Source: CALFCX01 sp041650595
Lineage (GTDB): Bacteria > Margulisbacteria > WOR-1 > JAKLHX01
Direction: 5' to 3'
DNA: 64,000 bases
NCBI GenBank assembly: GCA_041650595.1
Contig: JBAZKW010000008.1
Span: forward strand, 15,842 to 79,841
Positions 9,280-18,551 of this stretch are shown piece after piece; positions within the stretch are counted from its first letter, which is position 1, and every line of letters starts with the position of its first letter. The notes under the pieces were generated by a model that was given only the letters and a program-made list of their open reading frames with translations, was not told the DNA's origin and did not search any database. The position numbers were made by a program, and so were the translations under genes.

Positions 9280-11778
9280 ATGAGATCTTCGGAGATACGA
9301 AGCAAATTTCTAAAATATTTTGAAGGCAAAGGGCATACTGTTCTTCCAGGTTCTTCATTGATCCCAAAGGATCCGACTGTTCTGCTCACATTGGCTGGAA
9401 TGCTCCAGTTCAAGCCGATATTTTTAGGTCTGGAAAAACCGCAAGTCAGCCGTGCCGCGACAGTCCAAAAATGCATAAGGACAAATGATATCGAAAATGT
9501 CGGGCATACCGCGCGCCATCATACTTTTTTTGAGATGCTCGGCAATTTCTCGTTCGGGGATTATTTTAAAGATGATGCGATCTCCTTTGCCTGGGAACTT
9601 CTTTCAAAAGAATTCAACCTGGACAAAAAGAAATTGTGGATTGCGGTCTATGAAAAAGACGACGAATCCCTGGATATATGGACTAATAAAATTGGCGCGG
9701 AAAGGTCAAGGATAGTAAAGCTTGGCGAAGACAATAATTTTTGGGCAGCCGGCCCTACGGGGCCATGCGGACCTTGCAGTGAAATATATTACGATCTTGG
9801 TGAAAAGTACGGATGCGGCAAAAAAGACTGTTCTCCGGGATGCGACTGTGACAGGTTTTTAGAGATATGGAACCTCGTCTTCATGGAATTTAACAGGGAT
9901 GAAAAAGGAACACTTTCCAGCCTGCCCAAAAAAAACATAGATACCGGCATGGGGCTTGAGAGGATAACATCGGTACTTCAGGGAGTGTCGTCAAATTTTG
10001 AGACCGACCTTTTTGTCCCGATAATAAATAAGGTATGCGATATTTCTTCTATTTCCGAATGGAAAAACAATCCTTCGGTAAAAATAATAGCGGACCATAC
10101 AAGGGCGGCGGCTTTTTTGATAAGCGACGGACTTGTTCCGGGTAACGAAGGCAGGAATTATGTCCTGAGAAGGATTATAAGAAGGGCTGTCATCCATGGA
10201 AGAAAGATAGGGATAAAGGGCATGTTTCTTTCGGATCTGGCCGGTACTGTCGAAGCAGTAATGGGCGACTTTTATAGAGACCTATCCAAAGATCTGGACC
10301 ACATAAGTAAAACGATCAAAATAGAAGAAGAAAGCTTCGGAAAGACCATTGAAACCGGCATGGAGATACTGGAATCAGTGATAAGAAAAGCCGGAGGCGG
10401 CGTGATATCTGGTCAGGATGCTTTTAAACTTTATGATACTTACGGCTTTCCGATAGAAATGACAAAGGAAATGGCACAGGAGAGAGGGCTTTTAGTGGAT
10501 ATGGATGGATTTGAATCTGCCATGCTGGGACAAAAAGAAAGAAGCAAGCAATCTTCAAAAAAATATTCCCTAGGGTCTATTCCGCAGATAAAAGGCTATC
10601 CCGCCACCAAGTTTGAGGGTTACGATTATCTTGAAACGCAGTCAACGGTGCTTGCAGTGGTTGATGATTATATTATTTTGGACAAAAGTCCTTTTTATGT
10701 TGAAAGCGGGGGCCAGGACAGCGACAGGGGCTGGTTGGTAATAGAAAAGAACAAAGTATATATAAAGCTGCTCGCAAAGACCGCCGAGGGAGTGGTTTTA
10801 CACAAAACCGCGTCGGATATCCATCCTATGCCCGGCGAAAAGATCAGGGCGATCGTAAATAAAGAAATAAGAGAAATGATCGCTGCACACCACACTTCAA
10901 CGCATCTTCTGCACGCGGCGTTGCACAAAGTTGTCGGGGAACATGCTACACAAAAGGGATCCTTTGTCGGAAGCGATAAATTCCGTATGGATTTTACAAG
11001 TGCTGAAGCGCTGAAGGCTGAAGAGCTGAAGCAGATCGAAGATATCGTGAACGATGCCATACAAAAAGCGATAAACGTAACCACGATCATAACCACTCCG
11101 GAAGAAGCAAAAAAGATGGGTGCCATGGCGCTTTTCGGAGAAAAATACGGGGATTCTGTCCGCATGATCGAGATAAAAGGCGTAAGCCGTGAACTTTGCG
11201 GGGGTACCCATGTTAAGAACACTTCGGAGATAGGCTTATTCAAAATAATACGAGAAACCGCTATAGCCCAAGGAATAAGAAGGATAGAGGCTGTCAGCGG
11301 GATCCCCGCTGAAGAGTATATAAAACATAAAGAGATTGAAGGTAATAAAATAAAACTGGCACAGGAACAAAAGGAACAGGAAAAACTGGCCGAAAGAGCC
11401 CAGAAAGAAGAAGCTCTGGCAATAAAAGAAACTCTTTTAACAAACGCTGCCGACATCAAAGGGATCTCGTTCGTTTCACACGAATTTAAGGCTTTCAAGA
11501 CAACGGCGATAAAAAAGCTCTTGGAAGAAATGATCAACAGGCAAAATACGATCGTTGTATTTACATCTGTTTTTGAAGATAAAGTATCTGTAATATGCGG
11601 TGTCTCGACTGACCTGATCAAAAAAGGTTTTCATGCAGGGAATATGATCAAAGAGCTGGCGGCAATCGTCGGCGGCGGTGGAGGCGGACGCGATAATTGT
11701 GCCGAAGCAGGAGGCAAAGATGTATCCGGTAAAGGTAAAATTTTTGATAAAGCAAAAGAGATACTGTTACGCAAATAG
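9280..11778 (+). CDS. alaS: Alanine-tRNA ligase
   Basis: Charges tRNA-Ala and edits mischarged Ser/Gly. At 832 residues it is somewhat shorter than the common 870-880. The class II catalytic domain shows MFFEMLGNFSFGDYFK-like motif 1, TGPTGPCGPCSEIYYDLG and GLERITSVLQG (motif 3). The editing domain has the zinc motifs HHTSTHLLH (~540) and CGGTHVKNTSEIG (~645). The C-terminal DHHA1-like domain ends in GGGGGGRDNCAEAGGKD. The gene starts 5 bp after hisB without an obvious Shine-Dalgarno sequence. Confidence 0.97.
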   Translation: MRSSEIRSKFLKYFEGKGHTVLPGSSLIPKDPTVLLTLAGMLQFKPIFLGLEKPQVSRAATVQKCIRTNDIENVGHTARHHTFFEMLGNFSFGDYFKDDAISFAWELLSKEFNLDKKKLWIAVYEKDDESLDIWTNKIGAERSRIVKLGEDNNFWAAGPTGPCGPCSEIYYDLGEKYGCGKKDCSPGCDCDRFLEIWNLVFMEFNRDEKGTLSSLPKKNIDTGMGLERITSVLQGVSSNFETDLFVPIINKVCDISSISEWKNNPSVKIIADHTRAAAFLISDGLVPGNEGRNYVLRRIIRRAVIHGRKIGIKGMFLSDLAGTVEAVMGDFYRDLSKDLDHISKTIKIEEESFGKTIETGMEILESVIRKAGGGVISGQDAFKLYDTYGFPIEMTKEMAQERGLLVDMDGFESAMLGQKERSKQSSKKYSLGSIPQIKGYPATKFEGYDYLETQSTVLAVVDDYIILDKSPFYVESGGQDSDRGWLVIEKNKVYIKLLAKTAEGVVLHKTASDIHPMPGEKIRAIVNKEIREMIAAHHTSTHLLHAALHKVVGEHATQKGSFVGSDKFRMDFTSAEALKAEELKQIEDIVNDAIQKAINVTTIITTPEEAKKMGAMALFGEKYGDSVRMIEIKGVSRELCGGTHVKNTSEIGLFKIIRETAIAQGIRRIEAVSGIPAEEYIKHKEIEGNKIKLAQEQKEQEKLAERAQKEEALAIKETLLTNAADIKGISFVSHEFKAFKTTAIKKLLEEMINRQNTIVVFTSVFEDKVSVICGVSTDLIKKGFHAGNMIKELAAIVGGGGGGRDNCAEAGGKDVSGKGKIFDKAKEILLRK

Positions 11779-11794
11779 GAGCTAATAAATGACC

Positions 11795-11906
11795 AATTTC
11801 CAATTGCCAATGTCCAATGAAGGCATCTGCCTTCGGCAGGCATTTTTATATATTATCGCCGAAGGCGATACACCCATTGGAAATTGGACATTGAGCATTG
11901 GAAATT
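11795..11906. repeat. MITE-like element with 24-bp inverted ends upstream of ruvX
   Basis: The left end (11795-11818) and the reverse complement of the right end (11883-11906) both read AATTTCCAAT-NNN-CAATGTCCAAT, differing only at the three N positions. The interior holds smaller hairpins built on CTGCCTTCGGCAG and GCCGAAGGC. No coding potential. The right end supplies the whole region just before the ruvX ATG, including a weak GGAAA. It fills nearly all of the 132-bp alaS-ruvX gap, so it interrupts the otherwise tight operon. Confidence 0.8.
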
Positions 11907-11910
11907 AATT

Positions 11911-12327
11911 ATGAAAAGAATTATCGGTCTGGATTACGGCAAAAAAAGGATAGGGATAGCCGTTTCCGATCCTCTTGGCATAACAGCTCAACCCGTCGAT
12001 ACTATTGAAAACTCAAAAAATTGTCTGCAAAAAATAAAGGAAATAGTCGATAAGTATGAATCTGGTCTCGTTGTTGTGGGCCTGCCAAAGAACCTTAAAG
12101 GTGAAATAGCTCAGGCGGCAGAAGAGGTTTTGTGTTTTGTGAGAAAACTTCAAAAGGTCCTTGGAGAAATACATATCATTACCTATGACGAACGTTTGAC
12201 GACGGCAAGCGTCATGAAGACTCTGTCAGAGACAAACATGTCCGGTAGAAAAAAACGGCAGGTAGTGGACAAGATGGCTGCCGCTTGCATACTGCAGAGG
12301 TATATGGATGGACAAAGAAATAAATAA
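11911..12327 (+). CDS. ruvX: Putative Holliday junction resolvase / pre-16S rRNA nuclease
   Basis: YqgF/RuvX family, RNase H fold, 138 residues as usual. The ATG at 11911 (MKRIIGLDYGKKRIGIAVSD) is chosen; an upstream TTG would only add residues encoded by the repeat element. Catalytic acidic motifs LDYG, VVVGLPK, TYDERLTT and the late VDKMAA segment are all present. By family it matures the 5' end of 16S rRNA. It overlaps mltG by 20 bp. Confidence 0.93.
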   Translation: MKRIIGLDYGKKRIGIAVSDPLGITAQPVDTIENSKNCLQKIKEIVDKYESGLVVVGLPKNLKGEIAQAAEEVLCFVRKLQKVLGEIHIITYDERLTTASVMKTLSETNMSGRKKRQVVDKMAAACILQRYMDGQRNK

Positions 12328-13363
12328 ACCCTCAGAGGGGAGATGGCGTGAGGGAGCAAAGTCTTTGGCCATAATATTGTTTGTGTTGATCACTACCTTT
12401 GCCTTGACCATTCCTTTTTTGGCAAAAAGCAGATTAAGTACCGGCCTGTATAATGTTCAGATACCGGAAAATTCTACAGCCAACCAGATAACGGATATTC
12501 TCTATTCAAAGAAAATAATAGCAAGCCGGCTCTCTTTCAAAATCTACATAAACCTGTTCGGCATCTCACGAAAGCTACAGGCGGGAAGTTATTATCTGAG
12601 CCCCAGCATGAGCAACGCTGTTATCGCCGGAAAACTTGCGCAGGGCAGGGTAGCTGCCGGGGATATAAAGATAATAGTTCCCGAGGGCAGTTCAATATAC
12701 AAGATCTCGGAAAATATTAAGAAAAAGAGAATCACTATTGAGGACGGAAATTTTGAGGCGCTGTCTTATAACGGAATAGATGAAAGATTGCGCTTAAAAT
12801 ATCCATTTCTCTCAGGAGTGCCCGTCTATTCTCTTGAAGGATATCTGTTCCCGGACACATATTTTGTCTCGTCAAGAATAAAAATGGATGACCTGCTGGA
12901 GATAATGCTGGACAGGTTTACCGAGATAGTTTTGCCGGTCTACGCCTCAAGCGGAACAAAATATTCTCTGCATGAGATAATAACGCTTGCTTCAATTGTG
13001 GAAAAAGAAGCCGCCAACGAAAAGGAGCGCCCGATAATAGCCTCGGTATTTTGGAACAGGCTTAATAACGGCATAGCTCTCAGGGCAGATCCCACCGTAA
13101 AATACATACTCGAAAACCCTACCAAAAGGGTGATGTATAACGATCTTAAGACAGATTCTCCATATAATACTTATTTATATAGAGGACTGCCGCCCGGTCC
13201 TATATGTAATCCCGGAATAGCTTCGATATATGCCGTACTTCATCCCGCCAGGACCAAATATCTTTATTTTGTATCCAACGGCGACGGAACTCATACTTTT
13301 TCAGAAAACTGGGGAAAACACAAGGAAGCGGCGGATAGGTTCAGGAAATTGGATAAAAAATAG
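12308..13363 (+). CDS. mltG: Endolytic murein transglycosylase MltG
   Basis: Cleaves nascent peptidoglycan strands at the inner membrane. The 351-residue protein has a cytoplasmic N-tail, one membrane helix at about residues 19-37 (AIILFVLITTFALTIPFL), a LysM-like segment, and the YceG catalytic core with IVEKEAANEKERPIIASVFWNRL containing the catalytic Glu, then SPYNTYLYRGLPPGPICNPG and the C-terminal YLYFVSNGDGTHTF signature. It is the last gene of the rightward run and converges on the 1125-aa gene with 3 bp between stops. Confidence 0.95.
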   Translation: MDKEINKPSEGRWREGAKSLAIILFVLITTFALTIPFLAKSRLSTGLYNVQIPENSTANQITDILYSKKIIASRLSFKIYINLFGISRKLQAGSYYLSPSMSNAVIAGKLAQGRVAAGDIKIIVPEGSSIYKISENIKKKRITIEDGNFEALSYNGIDERLRLKYPFLSGVPVYSLEGYLFPDTYFVSSRIKMDDLLEIMLDRFTEIVLPVYASSGTKYSLHEIITLASIVEKEAANEKERPIIASVFWNRLNNGIALRADPTVKYILENPTKRVMYNDLKTDSPYNTYLYRGLPPGPICNPGIASIYAVLHPARTKYLYFVSNGDGTHTFSENWGKHKEAADRFRKLDKK

Positions 13364-13366
13364 CAC

Positions 13367-16300
13367 CTATTTAGCCTGAACTGATCCTGAAAGGAATCTC
13401 GCGAGAAACTCTTTTGATATTACTTCAACAGGCATGGAGTTAAGCTCATCCAACAGTCTTGAGTATTGTTGTTTTGCGACCTTCAATTGTTCCTTTGCTT
13501 CACCTTTTAAATCCTTTTGGTCTTCTGCCAGCTTGATCTTATCAAGAGCATCCTTTGTGCCAGTCTTCACTGCTTCTTTGAGATTGCGCAGGATGTCATG
13601 GAAAATTGTTCCGTAAAGCCCTTTGGTTTCTGACATAACAGATTTTTCCGGGGAACTCCCAATGGACATGTCAATTATTCTACCGAGAAAATCGACGAAA
13701 AGGTCCCGTCTGTCAGTGGATATCGTGCGCAAATCAATAGGGAGTTTATCGAGGCATCCGATTATCCTTTCGGTCAGCCATTGTTTTTCTTCAGCCGAAT
13801 AACACATTTTATCCAGCAAATCCGAGATGCCCCTGCGTTTATCAGCAGAAAATGCCGGGGGATATATATACATTGCATAAGAATTGATATCGACTTCAGC
13901 GAAAGGGGGCTCAAGGTATTTTCCTTTAATAGAAGGATTGTTTAATAGAGATTCTGCAGTATCAAATTCATTTTGCCTTTGCGCAGCAACATCAATTACA
14001 AGCTTCTTCTCTTCTTCTGGGGTATTGGTCAAGTCTAGTGAATGTAAATAATCAAGCTGCCTTAAACGGGCGTTCCTTTCCGTTATTAAAATCGGAACTT
14101 TATCAAAAAGAAAATCGAGATGTTGAACGAAATATTGATTCATCACGCGATTATCTACTTTGTGCTGCAGTTCATGTAAAAGGGTCGATGAGATAGTGCT
14201 CGCTGGCGCAGGGTTGCCATCAGGAGTCTGATAGTTGACAAATATTGTGTTCTTGTCATAAGTGGCAAATCCCGAATAGATATTATTGCTTTCTTCTTGC
14301 GGTACCCAATAAACATTCAGCAGATCGGCATTTTGCCTGCAGAATTCCATAGAATCGGGATCCTTCATTATTTGTTCTCTAATTTCTTCGGGCAGATTTT
14401 CAAATCCTATACTATGGGCAATAACTTCCTTTTCAAGGCTTTTAACCGTCAATCCTTCCGAAACAGGAATAATAGGATGCTTTAAATTAATACCTTTCAT
14501 CTCTTCTTCCGATAGTATCGCTGTACCGGACAACAAACTACAGACAGCCCCCAATGCCATCATCTTTTCGAATATTTCCGAAGAACCGGCGTATCTCGGC
14601 TCGGCTTTGATCTTGTCGCTTATTTCTTTATCGATAAAGTTTCCTATCCAATCCTTGATCGCCGTTTTTGATCTCTCAAGGTTTGTTTTGTCCTTTGAAT
14701 CGCCCTCAAGCTGCATATATGAAAGGCAGTCGATTATATTTGCTTTCAGCTCATCTATCTTGTATCTGCCATCATTTGAGAAGGACTGGAATGTCGATGA
14801 ATTCAGCACGTCCGATACGAAATCCTTGTCAATGGGCTCGTTGAGGGTCTTCTTTGCCGTTATGTGAGACGTTAAAATATCAATCGCGCTCAATCCGATG
14901 CCTTCAATACCGTTCCTAAATGCTGTCCTTATTGTTTCATGCATCTTAACGTCATCAAAAGGTTCGGGAGTCCCTTCCGCATGATCAAGCTGGCTTCTGA
15001 TAATAGAGCCGCTGGACCTGCCATCAACTGCCGAAAGCCGAACACTTGCTACGCTTGATGATCCCGCTATCAATCCGTTTAAATCCATCAGATAGCCCCA
15101 ATCTTTGTTGATCTGAGACTTTTCCTCATCCGACAACATTTTCCAATTATCCGGATTTGCAGAGGCGCGCAATTCCTTCAATTCTTTTAGAACTAACGCT
15201 GCCCTGTCACCGAACTGTGTTGACAGCTTTTCTTTTAGAGCAGGGCTTATTCCGTCATATTCAACCAAGCATCCGATTGCTGACAATTCCTTTTCGGGTA
15301 TCCCTGCAGCCTCAAGGGCATAGAACATCGCATTCCCTTTTGTATAACCTCTGCCCACTCCTGATCTGCTCACATCACTATTCGCATCAACCTCCCGGCC
15401 AACGGCAGCGGCATATTTCGTCAAAATGGTCTTCAGCGGTTCGGGATAGGTTGAAACGTACTGAGTTGCAGTTATTCTTCCCATTAGCGGAATTGCAAGG
15501 TCTCCTTTAAATTGGAATTGGTCTTTCTTGTTCAATTTGTATATTTCAAGTATCGTGTTCCTTTCATCATTAGAAAGCTTTGGGCTCATTAAACGCGAAT
15601 ATAGGATAGTCTTTTCGCTGCTGGTCCCAAGTTGTGCGGCAACGTTGAGAAGATTCATCAGTGCGAATTGTTTCGCAGCTTTAGGATCAACGGGAAGTTC
15701 GTTCAATCTATAGGCGGGTTCCTTCGCAAAGGCATCAAAATATTCTATTTCTATCTCGTCATTTATCCGGCTTTTAAGCCCCTCTTTATCCGCTTTCAGC
15801 TTATCGATCTCAAACGCATCTTTTGCAGGATCAAGTTTTGCAACCCTTTTACCGGTTTCGACAATCTTTTCTGCCAGTTCCTGCGCGGCCGGATATAAAA
15901 CCGGAGACTCAACCGGTTTTGAACCTGTCTGCTCCGCAAGGATGTTAGTGGCCTTGCTCATCCTGTCTTCTATCTTTGCAAACTCTTTGTTCGATCCCAA
16001 CACAGCTTCTTTCGCAGACTGAGAGACCTTCGAGTTTGTTTCCGATGTCAGATTAAAGTATTGTTCAAGTTCATCAGCCGTCATGTTGGCCATTGCCATC
16101 GCTTTTAATGCATTTGTATAATAGTTGAAATTTGTTTCCTCAAGCAACGTCATTTGGTCAAGAACGTCTCTGCCGGCTTTCAAAGGATCGCTGATGCCGT
16201 ATTTTTCCAGTATGTCAGTATATGTTTTTGCATCAGAATTTATGACTTTAAAAGTTTCAAGCGTGAAAGCGAAGGGAGTACTAAGCAGATCAAGCTTCTT

Positions 16301-16744
16301 TTGTGAGTCTCCGGCCGCGGACAAAATTGTTTCGGCTTTTTCATTGAACGCGGATGTATAATCGTCCATCGCTTTCAACGAAGTTTTTACTTTATTGACA
16401 GCGTCCGATTTATCCTCTGATTTAAGGGTTTTCACGTTCATCGAAGGAACATCGTCGGCTTCTTCAAAATTACTGTTTTTACTGACCTGCTCGAATTCTT
16501 GTGTAGTAAGATCGTGTAGGGCCATAAACGCACGCTCGTTTACCGTGTATTTTGAATCCAGTGGTTTCTGCAGTGTTATGCTCGGTTTGACGTCCGGAGG
16601 TTGAGAAATATCTTGCTCTTTAGGCAAAGATCTCTCAGTAGGTGTTTTTGCGACATTCCTTTTATTATCCGAGCTTTGGATGTTTTTTGATGTTGGCCGT
16701 CCTACATTTGAAGGTCTTTCGATCGTGCCACTTTCGATACCCAT
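13367..16744 (-). CDS. Large HExxH-containing protein, unknown family (class A promoter)
   Basis: I do not recognise a family for these 1125 residues. There is no signal peptide. The first ~75 residues are polar and probably disordered (rich in Ser, Thr, Pro, Lys). Long helical stretches follow. Near residue 857 is LLHELQHKVDNR, a zinc-peptidase-type HExxH followed by a long helical C-terminal part, so a metalloprotease function is possible but a third zinc ligand is not certain. AGGAG precedes the ATG. The promoter is the class A motif at 16767-16796. Three other window genes share that motif and a disordered polar N-terminus. An exported effector-like role is inference. Confidence 0.75.
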   Translation of the reverse strand: MGIESGTIERPSNVGRPTSKNIQSSDNKRNVAKTPTERSLPKEQDISQPPDVKPSITLQKPLDSKYTVNERAFMALHDLTTQEFEQVSKNSNFEEADDVPSMNVKTLKSEDKSDAVNKVKTSLKAMDDYTSAFNEKAETILSAAGDSQKKLDLLSTPFAFTLETFKVINSDAKTYTDILEKYGISDPLKAGRDVLDQMTLLEETNFNYYTNALKAMAMANMTADELEQYFNLTSETNSKVSQSAKEAVLGSNKEFAKIEDRMSKATNILAEQTGSKPVESPVLYPAAQELAEKIVETGKRVAKLDPAKDAFEIDKLKADKEGLKSRINDEIEIEYFDAFAKEPAYRLNELPVDPKAAKQFALMNLLNVAAQLGTSSEKTILYSRLMSPKLSNDERNTILEIYKLNKKDQFQFKGDLAIPLMGRITATQYVSTYPEPLKTILTKYAAAVGREVDANSDVSRSGVGRGYTKGNAMFYALEAAGIPEKELSAIGCLVEYDGISPALKEKLSTQFGDRAALVLKELKELRASANPDNWKMLSDEEKSQINKDWGYLMDLNGLIAGSSSVASVRLSAVDGRSSGSIIRSQLDHAEGTPEPFDDVKMHETIRTAFRNGIEGIGLSAIDILTSHITAKKTLNEPIDKDFVSDVLNSSTFQSFSNDGRYKIDELKANIIDCLSYMQLEGDSKDKTNLERSKTAIKDWIGNFIDKEISDKIKAEPRYAGSSEIFEKMMALGAVCSLLSGTAILSEEEMKGINLKHPIIPVSEGLTVKSLEKEVIAHSIGFENLPEEIREQIMKDPDSMEFCRQNADLLNVYWVPQEESNNIYSGFATYDKNTIFVNYQTPDGNPAPASTISSTLLHELQHKVDNRVMNQYFVQHLDFLFDKVPILITERNARLRQLDYLHSLDLTNTPEEEKKLVIDVAAQRQNEFDTAESLLNNPSIKGKYLEPPFAEVDINSYAMYIYPPAFSADKRRGISDLLDKMCYSAEEKQWLTERIIGCLDKLPIDLRTISTDRRDLFVDFLGRIIDMSIGSSPEKSVMSETKGLYGTIFHDILRNLKEAVKTGTKDALDKIKLAEDQKDLKGEAKEQLKVAKQQYSRLLDELNSMPVEVISKEFLARFLSGSVQAK

Positions 16745-16766
16745 AGATATTTCTCCTATCTATGAA

Positions 16767-16796
16767 TTAGATCGTTACAAAAGCCAAAAAACTTGC
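16767..16796 (-). promoter_or_regulatory. Class A sigma-28-like promoter of the 1125-aa HExxH gene
   Basis: Read leftward: GCAAGTTT (16796-16789), 14 bp, CGATCTAA (16774-16767). It is identical in both blocks and spacing to the motif before the 363-aa gene (43253-43282). 22 bp separate it from the ATG, with AGGAG in between. The known sigma-28 consensus is TAAAGTTT-N11-GCCGATAA, one base shorter. Confidence 0.6.
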
Positions 16797-16847
16797 ATAG
16801 AATTTGACGTGTTTATGCGAAAGACTTTGCGGCTCTATGATGGGGTT

Positions 16848-18398
16848 TTATTCCCACTCTATCGTAGATGGCGGCTTGGAGGAGATATCGTATACCACGC
16901 GGTTGACCTGAGGCGTTTCGTTTACTATGCGGCTTGAGATCTTTTCAAGAAGGTCGTAGGGGAGGCGGGCCCAGTCGGCGGTCATTGCATCATTTGACGT
17001 TACGGCTCTTATGGCTATGGTGTTCAAATATGTTCTTTTATCGCCCATAACGCCTACGGTCCTTATCGGAAGCAGTACCGCAAAAGACTGCCAGACTTTT
17101 GTATATAGTCCCGCGGCTTTTACTTCCGAGACTACAATATCATCAACTTCCTGAAGTATCTTGACCCTTTCCCTGGTGACTTCGCCGATGATCCTTATCG
17201 AAAGTCCGGGTCCAGGGAACGGCTGTCTTGTGATTATTTCTTCCGCTATTCCCATTTCCCTGCCGATAGCCCGCACTTCATCTTTGAATAATTTTCTTAG
17301 CGGTTCGACAAGCTTGAACTTCATTTTTTCCGGCAAGCCTCCGACGTTATGATGCGTCTTTATTCTTGCGGCGGAATTAGAAGTCAGGCCTTTTACGGCG
17401 CTTTCGATTACATCGGGATATAGAGTTCCCTGCGCAAGAAATGGTATCGTGCCCAATTTTAGCGCCTCTTCTTCAAAAGTGTAGATAAACTCATTGCCGA
17501 TAGTATGTCTCTTTTTTTCCGGGTCGGTCACCCCGGCAAGCTTCGTGAAAAACTTGTCGGAAGCATCGACGTGTATCAGGTTTATCTTAAAATGTTTTGT
17601 GAACATATCAACTATTTTTCTTGCTTCGTTCTTTCTCATAAATCCCTGGTCTATAAAAACGCAGGTCAGCTGGTCCCCGACGGCCTTGTGCAGAAGAACG
17701 GCAACTGTGGTTGAATCAACACCTCCTGAAAGGCCCAGGAGTATCTTTTCTTTGCCGACGGTTGCCCTTACCTTTTCGACAGCTCTTTCAATAAAGGATT
17801 TTGTGGTACATGTAGCCTCGCAGTCGCAGACGATATATACAAAATTCTTTATTATCTCGGTGCCGTTTTCAGTGTGCATAACTTCAGGATGGAACTGCAC
17901 GCCGTAAAGTCTTTTTTCTTTGCTGCCCATAGCGGCGATCTTGGTAGCGTCGGTATGTGCCAATACTTTAAAGCCTTCCGGCAATTTTGTTACTGAATCA
18001 CCGTGGCTCATCCAGGAGGTTAACTCTTTACCCAGACCGGCAAAAAGATTTGTATGATCGTCTATAGTGAGAGTTGCTTTTCCGTATTCCCGTGTTTTTT
18101 CGCCTTTTACATCACCACTGAGGTCTTTTGCCATGAGCTGCATTCCGTAACAGATCCCAAGTATGGGGATCCCGCTTTCCCAGATCCTGGGGTCCAATTT
18201 TGGAGCATCTTTTTCGTAAACGCTTCCCGGACCGCCGGAAAGTATGATGCCTTTTACGTCTCTTTTCTTTAACTCTTCAAGAGGGGTATTGTAGGGGAGA
18301 AGTTCGGAATAGACATTGCATTCCCTGACCCGTCGCGCGATAAGCATGCTGTATTGAGCCCCAAAATCAAGGACAACTATCAGATCATGCTTTTCCAT
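16848..18398 (-). CDS. guaA: GMP synthase (glutamine-hydrolysing)
   Basis: Converts XMP to GMP. The 516 residues hold an N-terminal class I glutaminase domain with nucleophile motif GICYGMQLM and QFHPEVMHTE, the ATP pyrophosphatase P-loop GLSGGVDSTT (~228), and the C-terminal dimerisation domain ending in the conserved NRVVYDISSKPPSTIEWE. The protein is intact. It has its own leaderless promoter (TTGAAA-N17-TAATAT, 6 bp before ATG). It lies between two accessory genes, not with guaB3 at 23.4 kb. Confidence 0.98.
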   Translation of the reverse strand: MEKHDLIVVLDFGAQYSMLIARRVRECNVYSELLPYNTPLEELKKRDVKGIILSGGPGSVYEKDAPKLDPRIWESGIPILGICYGMQLMAKDLSGDVKGEKTREYGKATLTIDDHTNLFAGLGKELTSWMSHGDSVTKLPEGFKVLAHTDATKIAAMGSKEKRLYGVQFHPEVMHTENGTEIIKNFVYIVCDCEATCTTKSFIERAVEKVRATVGKEKILLGLSGGVDSTTVAVLLHKAVGDQLTCVFIDQGFMRKNEARKIVDMFTKHFKINLIHVDASDKFFTKLAGVTDPEKKRHTIGNEFIYTFEEEALKLGTIPFLAQGTLYPDVIESAVKGLTSNSAARIKTHHNVGGLPEKMKFKLVEPLRKLFKDEVRAIGREMGIAEEIITRQPFPGPGLSIRIIGEVTRERVKILQEVDDIVVSEVKAAGLYTKVWQSFAVLLPIRTVGVMGDKRTYLNTIAIRAVTSNDAMTADWARLPYDLLEKISSRIVNETPQVNRVVYDISSKPPSTIEWE

Positions 18399-18404
18399 AT
18401 GTCA

Positions 18405-18433
18405 ATATTACACTACAAAATAACCTTTTTCAA
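18405..18433 (-). promoter_or_regulatory. guaA promoter, leaderless
   Basis: Leftward TTGAAA (18433-18428), 17-bp spacer, TAATAT (18410-18405), then 6 bp to the guaA ATG at 18398. This is a good housekeeping sigma promoter whose predicted start is at the initiation codon. No Shine-Dalgarno sequence is possible. Confidence 0.7.
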
Positions 18434-18459
18434 TGACACTATTCATGTGCTAAATGGAT

Positions 18460-18489
18460 GCAAGTTTTCCCTTGAATATGCCGAATATT
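18460..18489 (+). promoter_or_regulatory. Class A sigma-28-like promoter of the 934-aa gene
   Basis: GCAAGTTT (18460-18467), 14 bp, CGAATATT (18482-18489), 62 bp before the ATG. It shares the -35 block and exact spacing with the motifs at 16767-16796 and 43253-43282. Confidence 0.6.
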
Positions 18490-18551
18490 CAGTAATCGGG
18501 GTTGGTTGATACTAAATCTATATTTTGTTGTTGTTAAGAGGAAGCATTGAT

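Noticed and set aside
10695..11621. 308-codon leftward frame inside alaS
   Set aside because: Antisense shadow of a fully conserved alaS region.
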